From assembly GCA_027729785.1 (NCBI GenBank), contig JAQCDY010000004.1:1-43783 (forward strand): a stretch of DNA of 43,783 nucleotides. Reading direction: 5' to 3'. The position numbers and the translations under genes are program-made. Below, piece by piece: positions 1 through 9,413 of this stretch; within the stretch, counting starts at the first letter, position 1, and every line of letters begins with the position of its first letter. This stretch comes from Actinomycetota bacterium. Its GTDB lineage: Bacteria > Actinomycetota > Acidimicrobiia > Acidimicrobiales > Ilumatobacteraceae. Below the pieces are notes generated by a model. That model ran no database searches. It was given only the letters and a program-made list of their open reading frames with translations, and was not told the origin of the DNA.

Positions 1-35
1 CCCGGCTGCATTCGGCTAATAAACAAAGATCCCCG

Positions 36-62
36 TAGAACCCATATAACATATGGGTTCTA
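36..62. repeat. Perfect 12-bp inverted repeat TAGAACCCATAT-AAC-ATATGGGTTCTA (possible terminator or regulatory hairpin)
   Basis: Read directly from the sequence: 12-bp arms around a 3-nt spacer, in the non-coding stretch upstream of the PhoH gene. Confidence 0.7.
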
Positions 63-303
63 GATAACCACAAATCAATTAGCCACGTATTTAAAGCAAC
101 AAATCTTGCCTGTGGACAAACATCTACCAGACACCCCGAGCCGACGCCGCTGATCGGCCCGAAAATTCGCTGGACTAGTTAATTTTTGGGTTCCGAAAGA
201 AATTTTAAACAAATTTTTAAAAATCCCATAAATTCGCCCTCTAGCGAGCACTTTTGACGCCTGCCATCCACCAACGCCAGTCGCCCAGCGACCACACTTA
301 CTT

Positions 304-1695
304 TTGTTGTCATCTTCAAATTTGATTTCTGAAAAAGCAAACGAGCTGTTCGCTGAGTTGCTTACAACTCCAGCAGGCTCGCGGGTTGTACTTGACACTT
401 CAGTTCTAGTCGCCGATCCCAACTGTCTGCATAACTTTCCGAACTGCGCGATCGTTATTCCATTAACAGTGATCGAGGAACTTGACGGTTTAAAAACACG
501 AATGGATGACGTCGGTCGCTCTGCTCGCAGCGCGCTTCGCGCGATCGAAGATCTGCGTCGCAAAGCAGGTGGCTCACTCAAAGAACCGACACCAGTCAGC
601 AACACCGAATCAGGGTCGACCGTGCAAATTGAGGTCAACGGCATCCAAAAACACCTACTTATTGAGCATGGGCTCGACCCCCAGGTGCCCGACAACCGAA
701 TAATCGGTGCCGCACTGGGTCAGGCCTCAGTTTCACCGACCTGCATCGTCTCTAACGACGCCGCACTACGCATCAAAGCCGCCCACCTGGGGCTGACCGC
801 GCTCGAACATCGGCCCGTTAACGGTGGTCGCTCTGAAAAACCGATGGGCTGGTCGACATTCGACACTTCAGTTGAGATAATCGACAGCCTCTACAAGTCG
901 GAGGGCATCGAAAAATCAGAAATCAAAGATGCCGAGGGCCTCTATGAGAACAATTTTGCCGTCCTACGCTGTGGCTCGCAGTCTGCACTCACCCGATGCC
1001 GAGATAACGAGTTGCGGCTGATGCAACAATCGGCCCCAGAAGCCTGGGGACTACGCGCTCGCAACAAAGAACAGCGCTTTGCCCTCGAACTTTTGCTTGA
1101 TCCGCAAATCACGGTCGTTGCGCTCGACGGTCGCGCGGGCACCGGCAAAACTGTTTTGGCAATCGCCGCTGGTCTTGAACAAGTCGTTGAACAACATCGC
1201 TACGAACGCCTCGCCGTCTATCGACCACTCGTTCCGGTGGGACGCGCTGATGTTGGTTTTCTTCCCGGTGGTCTTGAAGAAAAACTTGATCCATGGATGT
1301 CAGCAATTCACGACGCCGTAGTCGCGCTCACAGATGATCGCTCGAGCAGCGACGCCCGCGGGTTGATCGACGACTTAATCGCCCGTGGTCAGTTAACGCT
1401 CGAATCGGTCACCTTCTTGCGCGGCCGCAGCCTGCAAGCCCAAATTGTCGTTGTCGACGAGGCCCAGAACCTAGAGCCGACTACTTTGAAGACAATCTTG
1501 ACCCGAATCGGAGAAGGCACGAAAGTGATTTTCACGGGCGACACCAGCCAGATCGACGCACCATACATGGGCGAAACCAACAACGCGCTGGCTGTTTTAG
1601 TTCAGGCATTTGCCGGACAAAGTTGCTTTGGCCACATCACGCTCGAAGCCTGTGAACGCAGTGAAGTTGCCAGTCTGGCTGCTGAACTTCTCTAA
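304..1695 (+). CDS. phoH2: PIN domain-PhoH family ATPase (PhoH2-type)
   Basis: N-terminal PIN-like segment (VVLDTSVLVADPNCLHNF...VIEELDGLK), then Walker A GRAGTGKT and VVDEAQN/FTGDTSQID motifs of PhoH; TTG start. Confidence 0.88.
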   Translation: MLSSSNLISEKANELFAELLTTPAGSRVVLDTSVLVADPNCLHNFPNCAIVIPLTVIEELDGLKTRMDDVGRSARSALRAIEDLRRKAGGSLKEPTPVSNTESGSTVQIEVNGIQKHLLIEHGLDPQVPDNRIIGAALGQASVSPTCIVSNDAALRIKAAHLGLTALEHRPVNGGRSEKPMGWSTFDTSVEIIDSLYKSEGIEKSEIKDAEGLYENNFAVLRCGSQSALTRCRDNELRLMQQSAPEAWGLRARNKEQRFALELLLDPQITVVALDGRAGTGKTVLAIAAGLEQVVEQHRYERLAVYRPLVPVGRADVGFLPGGLEEKLDPWMSAIHDAVVALTDDRSSSDARGLIDDLIARGQLTLESVTFLRGRSLQAQIVVVDEAQNLEPTTLKTILTRIGEGTKVIFTGDTSQIDAPYMGETNNALAVLVQAFAGQSCFGHITLEACERSEVASLAAELL

Positions 1696-1761
1696 ATCAC
1701 ACTTCTGTAATTCAAAATATCTTCGCGCAAAGTTTTACAACCTATTAGTTCACTTAATACT

Positions 1762-2157
1762 GTGCCATTTATGCCTTATGGCCCCGAGGATTCAGGCTTA
1801 CAACCTGACGAATTTCCTGATCAGCAACTCAGCGTCGAAGCGCTACAAGCACTCTTGCGACTCAGAGACTGGTGTGACAAGTCGAACTGCAAAGGCAAGC
1901 GTCACCTATTTTTCGGACAAAACTCAGAGCGCCCGCAAGCGAGAATTAAGCGCGAGATCAAAGCCTCTTCGATTTGTAAATGCTGCTCGGTCAAATCTGA
2001 CTGCCGCGAGTTCGCACGCTTAAATCATGAATATGGTTATTGGGGTGGCGAGAACGAAGAACAACGACACCTTGCGGGATTCAAATTAATCGCCCCGATT
2101 GGAATCCGCGCAAAAGTCTTTCGCCCCGAGCAAATAAATAATCAAACTGACACCTAG
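1762..2157 (+). CDS. WhiB-family Fe-S transcriptional regulator
   Basis: Four-Cys pattern (DWC...SICKCCSVKSDC) followed by GYWGG, the G[VI]WGG-like WhiB turn. Confidence 0.85.
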   Translation: MPFMPYGPEDSGLQPDEFPDQQLSVEALQALLRLRDWCDKSNCKGKRHLFFGQNSERPQARIKREIKASSICKCCSVKSDCREFARLNHEYGYWGGENEEQRHLAGFKLIAPIGIRAKVFRPEQINNQTDT

Positions 2158-2207
2158 AAGTCGCTAAACACAGTCCACAACGCTCGGGTCATACGTCTCG
2201 GCGTGCC

Positions 2208-2618
2208 ATGATTGAAGACATGGCATCCGTCGCAAAAGACCCCGACTCACTCGTAACTTCATTTTTTGAACTCATTCAAGGACATCATCTGACGGCGGCG
2301 CTTGACCTAATGTCACAAGATTGTGAATACGACAACGTGCCGATCACGAAAGTTTTTGGTCGTGCCGCCATCGAACAAACGCTCGGGGGTTTTCTCGCCG
2401 AGTGTTCGGCCTACGAGTGGATCATCCACCACCAAGTTGCCACCGGCGACCTCGAGCACGGTGTAGTAATGAACGAACGCACCGACAGATTTCAAATCGA
2501 TAGCCGCTGGGTCGAACTCGATGTCGCAGGTCTGTTCGTCGTCAGCGACTCGAAAATTGCGCTGTGGCGCGACTACTTCGACCGCGAAAATTTCACCAAA
2601 TCACTCGCGTCCAAATAA
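2208..2618 (+). CDS. SnoaL/limonene-1,2-epoxide hydrolase-like (NTF2 fold) protein
   Basis: About 130-aa protein with an NTF2-like pattern (VTSFFELIQGHHLTAALDLMSQDCEYDNVP...ALWRDYFD). Confidence 0.7.
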   Translation: MIEDMASVAKDPDSLVTSFFELIQGHHLTAALDLMSQDCEYDNVPITKVFGRAAIEQTLGGFLAECSAYEWIIHHQVATGDLEHGVVMNERTDRFQIDSRWVELDVAGLFVVSDSKIALWRDYFDRENFTKSLASK

Positions 2619-2663
2619 TTCTCACTGGTAAGACTGCAACACAGGTCGGCTAACTTTCATTCA

Positions 2664-3254
2664 ATGCTTGAGTTTCTAAAAAATAAACCGCTTGGCGAGC
2701 TTAAGTTCGCGGTTGTCGACACCGAAACTACTGGGCTCTCCGGCACCAACGACCATGTTCTACAACTTGGTGTCGTAATTTCACGCAGCGACGGCACAAT
2801 CGAAGAACAATACGAGACTTTTGTCAAACGATTCTTCTGGAAACCGGGCCGACTCGGCGCCTACAAGGTGCACGGCATCAAACGTTCTGACCTGCGCAAA
2901 GGCATCAGCCCCCAAGAAATGATCAATCGATTAAATCAACTTCTCAACGAAACAATTTTCGTTGCCCACAACGCAAAATTCGACATCGGTTTTCTCAACG
3001 GCGAAGCAGACCGCCTCAAAACTAAAATCAATTACAACGGGCCACTCGACACACTGAAAATGTCGCGTGCGCTCGACCCAAAACGAGTCAACTCGCACAG
3101 GCTAAAAGATGTGACGGCGCGTTACGGCGTCACTGTCACCCGCCCACACGACGCGTTAGCCGACGCACTTGGCACTGCGTTGGTTTTGCCACATCTTTTT
3201 GCCGAGCACAAAATCACCACCACCGAAGAACTGGTCTCACACTTCGGCGCCTAG
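2664..3254 (+). CDS. DEDDh 3'-5' exonuclease, DNA polymerase III epsilon-like
   Basis: Motifs FAVVDTETTGLSG, VAHNAKFDIGFL and RPHDALADALGTA. Confidence 0.87.
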   Translation: MLEFLKNKPLGELKFAVVDTETTGLSGTNDHVLQLGVVISRSDGTIEEQYETFVKRFFWKPGRLGAYKVHGIKRSDLRKGISPQEMINRLNQLLNETIFVAHNAKFDIGFLNGEADRLKTKINYNGPLDTLKMSRALDPKRVNSHRLKDVTARYGVTVTRPHDALADALGTALVLPHLFAEHKITTTEELVSHFGA

Positions 3255-3255
3255 A

Positions 3256-4311
3256 TCAATTAGCGCTAGGTGTCGATCGATATCTTGCCAGAACTGCCGT
3301 TGCCGTCTCGTTGGCAAGGTTTTTATATTCAGCAGGTTTGAGAACTTTCACACCTTTGCCGGCTCGCAGCAACAATCGGCCCAACCAGTGCTTTGAAGTG
3401 ATCGACATTCTCAAGTCGACGCTGCCGTCTTTGTTATCAACTCTTGATAAATACGGGTAAGACTCGACAATCCAGCGAGAAGACTTTTGCACACGCAAAG
3501 TGACCTGTTGCAAACTCTCCGAAAACCAGGGCAACTCATCGTCGCGTACCTCGCGCAACTGATCAAATATTTTGGTTCCCGTGATTTTTTCGATTCGGTC
3601 GATACGAAAAACTCGATCTTCACCTGATAGGTGATCATCGGCGGCAACATACCATCGACCGGCGTCTTCAAACACTTTGCGAGCCGTGATCGTTCTCTGC
3701 GAACGTTTCTGCGTCGCTGGCGAGAAATATTCAATTTCGTGGCGCTCACCCGTATTGGCGGCATCCAAAAGTTCCTTGACATAACGCGCCTTTGGCAACT
3801 GCACCTTTATTGTTTCTGCGCCCGAAGGCATCAGCGGTGCAAGTTTGACCAACGCCGAGGCCAGCGGACCCTTTTTATTTGCGCCCGGCAACTGCATCGC
3901 CGTCTGGGCCATCACCGATACGGCAAACAATTCTGCGGTACTGAGCTTCAGCGGACGCGAAAACATCAACGGAACCTCTGCGATAACCATTCCGTCATCC
4001 ATATATACGTCGATCAACGCATCCGGCGTGTACGGCGGCACGCCACACACGGCGGCCATCTGTAGATCTTCGACTAGTTCAGCCTCACTCAAGTTGAATT
4101 GACGCGCCATCGCCGAAATCTTGATGCGCTTGCGTTGCATTATCCATGGCAACATCACCAGCAGCCCACTCACACGCTGCGCTGCGCTGCGCGGCCCGCG
4201 CCGCACTGGTCGCGCCGGTTTCTTGACCGGTTTCTTGACTAGCTTCTTGACTGGTTTCTTTTTTACAACAGGCTTGCTCGTTGATTTTGCTTTCCTTTTT
4301 GTCGCCATCAT
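3256..4311 (-). CDS. WYL-domain transcriptional regulator (PafC-like) with Lys/Pro-rich N-terminal tail
   Basis: Tandem with a second WYL protein; WYL-like core (GRWYVAADDHLSGEDRVFRIDRIEKI); N-terminus KKKPVKKLVKKPVKKPARP. Confidence 0.82.
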   Translation of the reverse strand: MMATKRKAKSTSKPVVKKKPVKKLVKKPVKKPARPVRRGPRSAAQRVSGLLVMLPWIMQRKRIKISAMARQFNLSEAELVEDLQMAAVCGVPPYTPDALIDVYMDDGMVIAEVPLMFSRPLKLSTAELFAVSVMAQTAMQLPGANKKGPLASALVKLAPLMPSGAETIKVQLPKARYVKELLDAANTGERHEIEYFSPATQKRSQRTITARKVFEDAGRWYVAADDHLSGEDRVFRIDRIEKITGTKIFDQLREVRDDELPWFSESLQQVTLRVQKSSRWIVESYPYLSRVDNKDGSVDLRMSITSKHWLGRLLLRAGKGVKVLKPAEYKNLANETATAVLARYRSTPSAN

Positions 4312-5258
4312 TTACCTGCCGAAAGCTCTTCGAGCCACTGCACGACTTGATCACGCATAACTTGTGGCTCGAGTACCTCGGCGCTCTCGACCATCGCAAA
4401 TAGCCACGACTTGAATGCACCCAAATTCGCACAAGGTATCGAAAACTCAACGCTGCCATCTGCTCGATCGCGAATCACAAAACTTTCGCCAAATTCGCGC
4501 CTCACTCCACCTGCGAGCGCGGCATCAACCAGCACCACCGCACTCGTTACTTCGCCGTCGCCGGCCGCCAACATCTGCTTTTCGGTGGGCACCGCTGCCG
4601 CAACATCGAAATCAACTGGCGTTTTAAATGCTCGGGCCTCACCAGCACTTACTTCACCTTCAATTCGATCGACGCGAAACACTCGCTGATCACGGCGCAA
4701 GTGGTCAAAGCCGATGATGTACCAAAACCCGCTGCGTGAAAGCATCCCATACGGGTCAACTTGGCGTTTTTCACCCTTGTAGTTGAAATTCAACGTTTTG
4801 CGTTTCATCACGGCATCGGTGATCGTGCTCATATTCTGATCTACAAGTCCGATATTTACGCTCATCGATGCCTTGCGCATGATGCGCTCGCCACCAAGTT
4901 TCCACAACGCTTCTTCGCCGTGTTGTGCACCAAGGTGAACCGTCGCCACGGCCAACTGCAACGCAACGCGCTCTTCATCGGTAAGTCGCAGGTCGCTCAA
5001 CTCGTAATTTGAACGGTTGACCCAATATGTAACTTCGCCTGCGGCATCGCCACCAAGCGTTTTGGTTTCAATAGGAATACCCATTTCGCGCAGCGCAGCT
5101 TTGTCGCGTTCGAAAGCCGCTCGAGCAGCCTCGTCACTATCGGGATACTGCTTGCCCAATTCTTGTCTTACCTGACGCAAAGTCAGAGGCTTGGCTCGGT
5201 CCACAAGCAAGGCGAGCAAATTCATCATCCGCTCTGCCTGAGAAATTTTTACGGCCAT
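4308..5258 (-). CDS. WYL-domain transcriptional regulator (PafB-like)
   Basis: N-terminal HTH-like region plus RQVDPYGMLSRSGFWYIIGFDHLRRDQRVFRVDRI; overlaps the downstream WYL gene by 4 nt. Confidence 0.83.
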   Translation of the reverse strand: MAVKISQAERMMNLLALLVDRAKPLTLRQVRQELGKQYPDSDEAARAAFERDKAALREMGIPIETKTLGGDAAGEVTYWVNRSNYELSDLRLTDEERVALQLAVATVHLGAQHGEEALWKLGGERIMRKASMSVNIGLVDQNMSTITDAVMKRKTLNFNYKGEKRQVDPYGMLSRSGFWYIIGFDHLRRDQRVFRVDRIEGEVSAGEARAFKTPVDFDVAAAVPTEKQMLAAGDGEVTSAVVLVDAALAGGVRREFGESFVIRDRADGSVEFSIPCANLGAFKSWLFAMVESAEVLEPQVMRDQVVQWLEELSAGK

Positions 5259-5326
5259 GGCTCAAGCGTAGGTCGCCCGACTAGGCGCACCAAGCAACTC
5301 TTAATTTCGATGACTTGCTTAAATGA

Positions 5327-6958
5327 CTATTTTTTGCGTCTCATTTGGCGATACGACTGAATCAATCTTTTGGTCGAAGTGTCATTAACGCCAGACTGAT
5401 CAATGGATCTGCTCGCTTCTGATTCGTCAACTATCTGATCTTCAATTTCAAGCGACAAAGTTTTGCCCAACTCAACTCCCCATTGATCAAAACTATTGAT
5501 CTGGGCAATCACGCCATACACGAACACCCGATGCTCATACATCGCAATCAAAGCGCCAAGCGTTCGCGGGGTTATCGACTTTGCCAGCAACGTCGTAGAC
5601 GGCCGATTTCCTGGCATCGCGCGGTGAGCTTCGATCGAATTTCCACCGACTTCGTCTCGCGCGCTCCCAAATGCCAGCGCCTTGGCCTGGGCCAACATGT
5701 TGGCAACTAATGCATCATGAGAACTGGCGTCCACATTTGCCAGTTGAGCAAAGCCGATGAACTCAACAGGCACCGTTTGACTTCCTTGGTGCAACATTTG
5801 CATGAATGAATGCTGTGAGTTCGTGCCAGTTCCACCCCAAACCACAGGGGCGGTCGCGACGATTGTTGGCGAGCCATCGTGTCGCACCGATTTGCCGTTG
5901 CTCTCCATTATCAGTTGCTGCAGATAACCCGGCAATGAACGCAATGCTGACGCATAGGTCAATATCGCCTGGCTTGAAAATCGCCGAGTGCCAAAGTTGA
6001 AAACATCTATCAGCCCTAAAATCAAAGTTGCATTATCTTCCGGCAAAGCGTTTTGCATTTGATCATCGACGCTGCGCATGCCAGCGAGAAATTCGGCAAA
6101 TACGTCATAGCCAAACGCGATTATCGGCGCCAAACTCACCGCCGACGAGATCGAATACCGCCCGCCCACCCAAGGCCAAATCTGAAATGAATGTGTTGCG
6201 ACTATGCCAACCTCTGCGGCTCTCGCAGGGTTGGCTGAAACTACGACAAACTGGTCGGCAACCTGATTGTCTTCAGTTTGCACACCCAGTCCCTTTGCCA
6301 ACCATCGCGTAGCAATTTGTGCATTTGCCAAAGTCTCGGCGGTATTGAACGACTTTGAGCTGACAATGAACAATGTCTCGTGCGGCTTGCACTTGGCCAA
6401 AGCCAAGTTGATCTCGGTTGAGTCAAAGTTGGCGACAAACAAGCACTCAATATCTGGCTCTTGATTCGTCTGCAACGCGTCATAAATTAACGCTGGACCA
6501 AGATCGCTGCCGCCAATTCCAATATTGACTATTTTTTTGAACTTCTTCTCGCGTCGAACTTTCTCGGTAAAAGCCTGGATCTTCGATAACTCTTCGTGCA
6601 CTTGTCCGACCACATTTTTGCCGTCCACGTTGACTACATCAGTCGACTTGGCGCGTAACGCAGTGTGCAGCGCAGCTTGACTTTCGGTGAGATTAAGTCT
6701 TGCTCCGCTTCGCATTTCGGCAAACTTCTCCAGAACTTTGCTCTGCTTTGCCAACGCCAACAGATCTTTCAGCGCCGTTTGATCGATCAACTGCTTGGAG
6801 AAATCAACGATGATTTCAGACTGTCCATCGCTCAACGTCTTTGTCAGCATTTGTCCACGCAACTTGTCGCCGTTGAATAGCTGGCTTAAAGAACTGGTTT
6901 TTAGCCGCTCGGCGTTGGTCAAAACTTGTTGCCAAACTTCAAAAGACTCGTTAGCCAT
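5327..6958 (-). CDS. pgi: Glucose-6-phosphate isomerase
   Basis: Full-length match by recall: NIGIGGSDLGP, VVSSKSFNTAETL, WVGGRYSISSAVSL, NSFDQWGVELGK. Confidence 0.96.
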   Translation of the reverse strand: MANESFEVWQQVLTNAERLKTSSLSQLFNGDKLRGQMLTKTLSDGQSEIIVDFSKQLIDQTALKDLLALAKQSKVLEKFAEMRSGARLNLTESQAALHTALRAKSTDVVNVDGKNVVGQVHEELSKIQAFTEKVRREKKFKKIVNIGIGGSDLGPALIYDALQTNQEPDIECLFVANFDSTEINLALAKCKPHETLFIVSSKSFNTAETLANAQIATRWLAKGLGVQTEDNQVADQFVVVSANPARAAEVGIVATHSFQIWPWVGGRYSISSAVSLAPIIAFGYDVFAEFLAGMRSVDDQMQNALPEDNATLILGLIDVFNFGTRRFSSQAILTYASALRSLPGYLQQLIMESNGKSVRHDGSPTIVATAPVVWGGTGTNSQHSFMQMLHQGSQTVPVEFIGFAQLANVDASSHDALVANMLAQAKALAFGSARDEVGGNSIEAHRAMPGNRPSTTLLAKSITPRTLGALIAMYEHRVFVYGVIAQINSFDQWGVELGKTLSLEIEDQIVDESEASRSIDQSGVNDTSTKRLIQSYRQMRRKK

Positions 6959-6990
6959 TGAATTAAGGCTACTGACTAGGGTGAATAGCC

Positions 6991-7881
6991 GTGTCTGAAC
7001 CTACTGAACGCTCGGGCATCGCTTACGGACTCGGCGCCTACATCACATGGGGACTCCTGACGATCTACTGGAAGTTCCTCGAAGATTTCAATGCATTCGA
7101 ACTGATCGGCTGGCGCATTATCACTTCGGCAATAATTTTGCTGGCAATTTTGTTGTACAACAAAAATTTACGTAACCCATTTACTGCTTTGCAAAATAAA
7201 CAAACCAGAGTTCGCATCATGCTCGCCAGCATCTTGCTCTCGATCAATTGGACTACATATGTTTGGGCTGTCGTCCACGACCAAGTGCTTGAAACGGCAC
7301 TCGGCTATTTCATCGCACCAATCTTTACGATGATGATCGGCTTCATCGTTTTGGGCGAACCGATTCGCACGTCTCACCGCTTTGTAATCACTTTGGCAAC
7401 CGTCGCCATCGCAGTCTTGACATATTCATATGGTCAACCGCCTTGGCGTGCGCTGTTGATCGCTTTTTCTTGGAGCATCTACGGATACCTGAAAAAACAA
7501 ATTCAATTAACGAGCCTTGAAAGCCTTTCGGCCGAGGTGCTCGTCCTTATCTTGCCGGCGATCGGCATGGTTTGGCTCACATTTGATCGCACTGACTCAG
7601 TTGCCAATACGGCGAACGCATACGAGTGGGCTCTCGTCTTGTTGACAGGTTTGATGACCGCGATTCCGCTGTTGATGTTTGGTGCCGCTTCGCGACGCGT
7701 GCCCTTGAGTGTGCTTGGTCCGATGCAGTATCTCGTACCCACATTCAATTTTTTGCTCGGCTGGCTGGTCTATAGCGAAGACCTTGATCCACTCAAATTG
7801 CTGGGTTTCGCTTTAGTTTGGGTTGGTCTCGTAATATTTTTCGTCGACTCACTTAAGTCAGAAAAATTAAACCGGAGTTGA
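6991..7881 (+). CDS. rarD: RarD/EamA-type DMT superfamily permease
   Basis: GLGAYITWGLLTIYWKFLEDFNAFELIGWRI is the RarD signature; ten hydrophobic segments; GTG start. Confidence 0.88.
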   Translation: MSEPTERSGIAYGLGAYITWGLLTIYWKFLEDFNAFELIGWRIITSAIILLAILLYNKNLRNPFTALQNKQTRVRIMLASILLSINWTTYVWAVVHDQVLETALGYFIAPIFTMMIGFIVLGEPIRTSHRFVITLATVAIAVLTYSYGQPPWRALLIAFSWSIYGYLKKQIQLTSLESLSAEVLVLILPAIGMVWLTFDRTDSVANTANAYEWALVLLTGLMTAIPLLMFGAASRRVPLSVLGPMQYLVPTFNFLLGWLVYSEDLDPLKLLGFALVWVGLVIFFVDSLKSEKLNRS

Positions 7882-8493
7882 AACCTTAAACGCAACTCCG
7901 AGCATCAGCAGTTTCATTGACTTGATCAACTCGGCAGTACGGCGCGCATCTCGATAAACCAAATTGAAGCGCGCCAACCCCGACAGCACAACCATCAACA
8001 TGTCCTCGAGTGATTGCGCCGAAATTTCGGAATTAACTTCGCCCCGCATCACCGCGTTCTCGGAAAGCGTCAGCAAAATTCGGCCAATCTGACCATGTAT
8101 CGGCAACACTTCTCGTCTTAATTCTGCATTTCTATGTGCCTCTGACGAGACACTCATCACGAAAGAAACAACCGCCGGCTCGCGCACGGTCAAAGCCGCC
8201 AAAGCGTCAATCATCAATGAGACATTCTGGTTGATACTTTGGGTCTCACTCACCGAGTTCTCGATCGTGTCGCAAACAAGCTGTTGAACGTCGGCAAAAA
8301 CAGCAGCGTACATCTGGATTTTCGATGGGAAGTAGTGGTAAATCGCCGCAGTCGTGATGCCGACAGATTTCGCCAACTTTTTGTTGGTGGTTGCATCAAA
8401 ACCCTCTACGGCAAATGACCGTCGTGCTTCGACCAGCAATCGATTTCGCGTATCGACACCAACACACGCAGTAGGGCGACCCAATCTCTTCAT
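7867..8493 (-). CDS. TetR/AcrR family transcriptional regulator
   Basis: N-terminal TetR HTH: ARRSFAVEGFDATTNKKLAKSVGITTAAIYHYFPSK. Confidence 0.9.
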   Translation of the reverse strand: MKRLGRPTACVGVDTRNRLLVEARRSFAVEGFDATTNKKLAKSVGITTAAIYHYFPSKIQMYAAVFADVQQLVCDTIENSVSETQSINQNVSLMIDALAALTVREPAVVSFVMSVSSEAHRNAELRREVLPIHGQIGRILLTLSENAVMRGEVNSEISAQSLEDMLMVVLSGLARFNLVYRDARRTAELIKSMKLLMLGVAFKVSTPV

Positions 8494-8510
8494 ATGACAA
8501 ACTTAGTTAA

Positions 8511-9410
8511 CTAAGCGCGCAAAATCCGAGTCAGAGCGCCCGACAGTTCGATTGGTCGATCACCCTGCACCGAGTGGCCTGCACCATCCACAACCAATAC
8601 CTGTGCGTCAGGTTTTCGGCGCTTCAACTCGGCGACATCGGCATCGTCGACAACCGGAGACACTCCGCCGCGCACAAGAGTCATCGCGCACTTTAAGTCT
8701 TCGATTACATTCCAAAGTTTTGAAATTCGTGCGATTCGTTTCTCCGAATCTTCCGCCGAAGGGTGTGTCGAACGGTCGTAACGCCACTGCCACGACCCAT
8801 CATCAAGCTGTTTTGCATTATGCAAAATGCCCCGACGCAACGAACTCTCAGACCGAGTCGGGTTGTGCTCGATGGTGCGGGCAAGAAGCTCTTCAAAACT
8901 TGCAAAAGTTTGCGGTCCGTTGACAAAGTCAGTTATCGCTTTAGATTTTGCAGAGTTGACTCCGGGCGTGATATCAACGACGACTATCTGATTAGCCAAG
9001 TCACCGCGCATGCCTGCTAACGCAATCGTCGTCAACCCACCAAGCGACATGCCGACTATCAATTTTGCATCTGGGGCCCACGTCTCGATTGCGGTCGCAA
9101 CGTCAAGAGCCAAGACTGTTGGTCCATAATCACCATCTTTGCGCCAAGACGAGTGCCCATGCCCAGGCAGGTCAATCGCAACCGCCGAAATGCCCATCGC
9201 CAAAATCACCGTGTCCCAAGTGTGCGCATTTTGAGCGCTGCCATGCACGAACAAAACTTCTGGTGATGCGCTACCCCACTTCAGCGCACTCAATGTTCGC
9301 CCGTCTGCAAGTTGCATCGCAATCCGTTCAACTTTTGGCATCTTGGCGACATTCAGTGAATACTCAGAAATATTTTCACCAAACATAGAAAACTCGTCGT
9401 AACTAATCAT
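8511..9410 (-). CDS. Alpha/beta hydrolase
   Basis: LFVHGSAQNAHTWD, AIDLPGHGHS, nucleophile elbow GMSLGG, C-terminal GAGHSVQGDRP. Confidence 0.9.
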   Translation of the reverse strand: MISYDEFSMFGENISEYSLNVAKMPKVERIAMQLADGRTLSALKWGSASPEVLFVHGSAQNAHTWDTVILAMGISAVAIDLPGHGHSSWRKDGDYGPTVLALDVATAIETWAPDAKLIVGMSLGGLTTIALAGMRGDLANQIVVVDITPGVNSAKSKAITDFVNGPQTFASFEELLARTIEHNPTRSESSLRRGILHNAKQLDDGSWQWRYDRSTHPSAEDSEKRIARISKLWNVIEDLKCAMTLVRGGVSPVVDDADVAELKRRKPDAQVLVVDGAGHSVQGDRPIELSGALTRILRA

Positions 9411-9413
9411 TGA

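Noticed and set aside
75-695. 206-aa minus-strand ORF at the left edge
   Set aside because: Overlaps the PIN domain of the PhoH gene antisense and has no recognisable family; most likely spurious.
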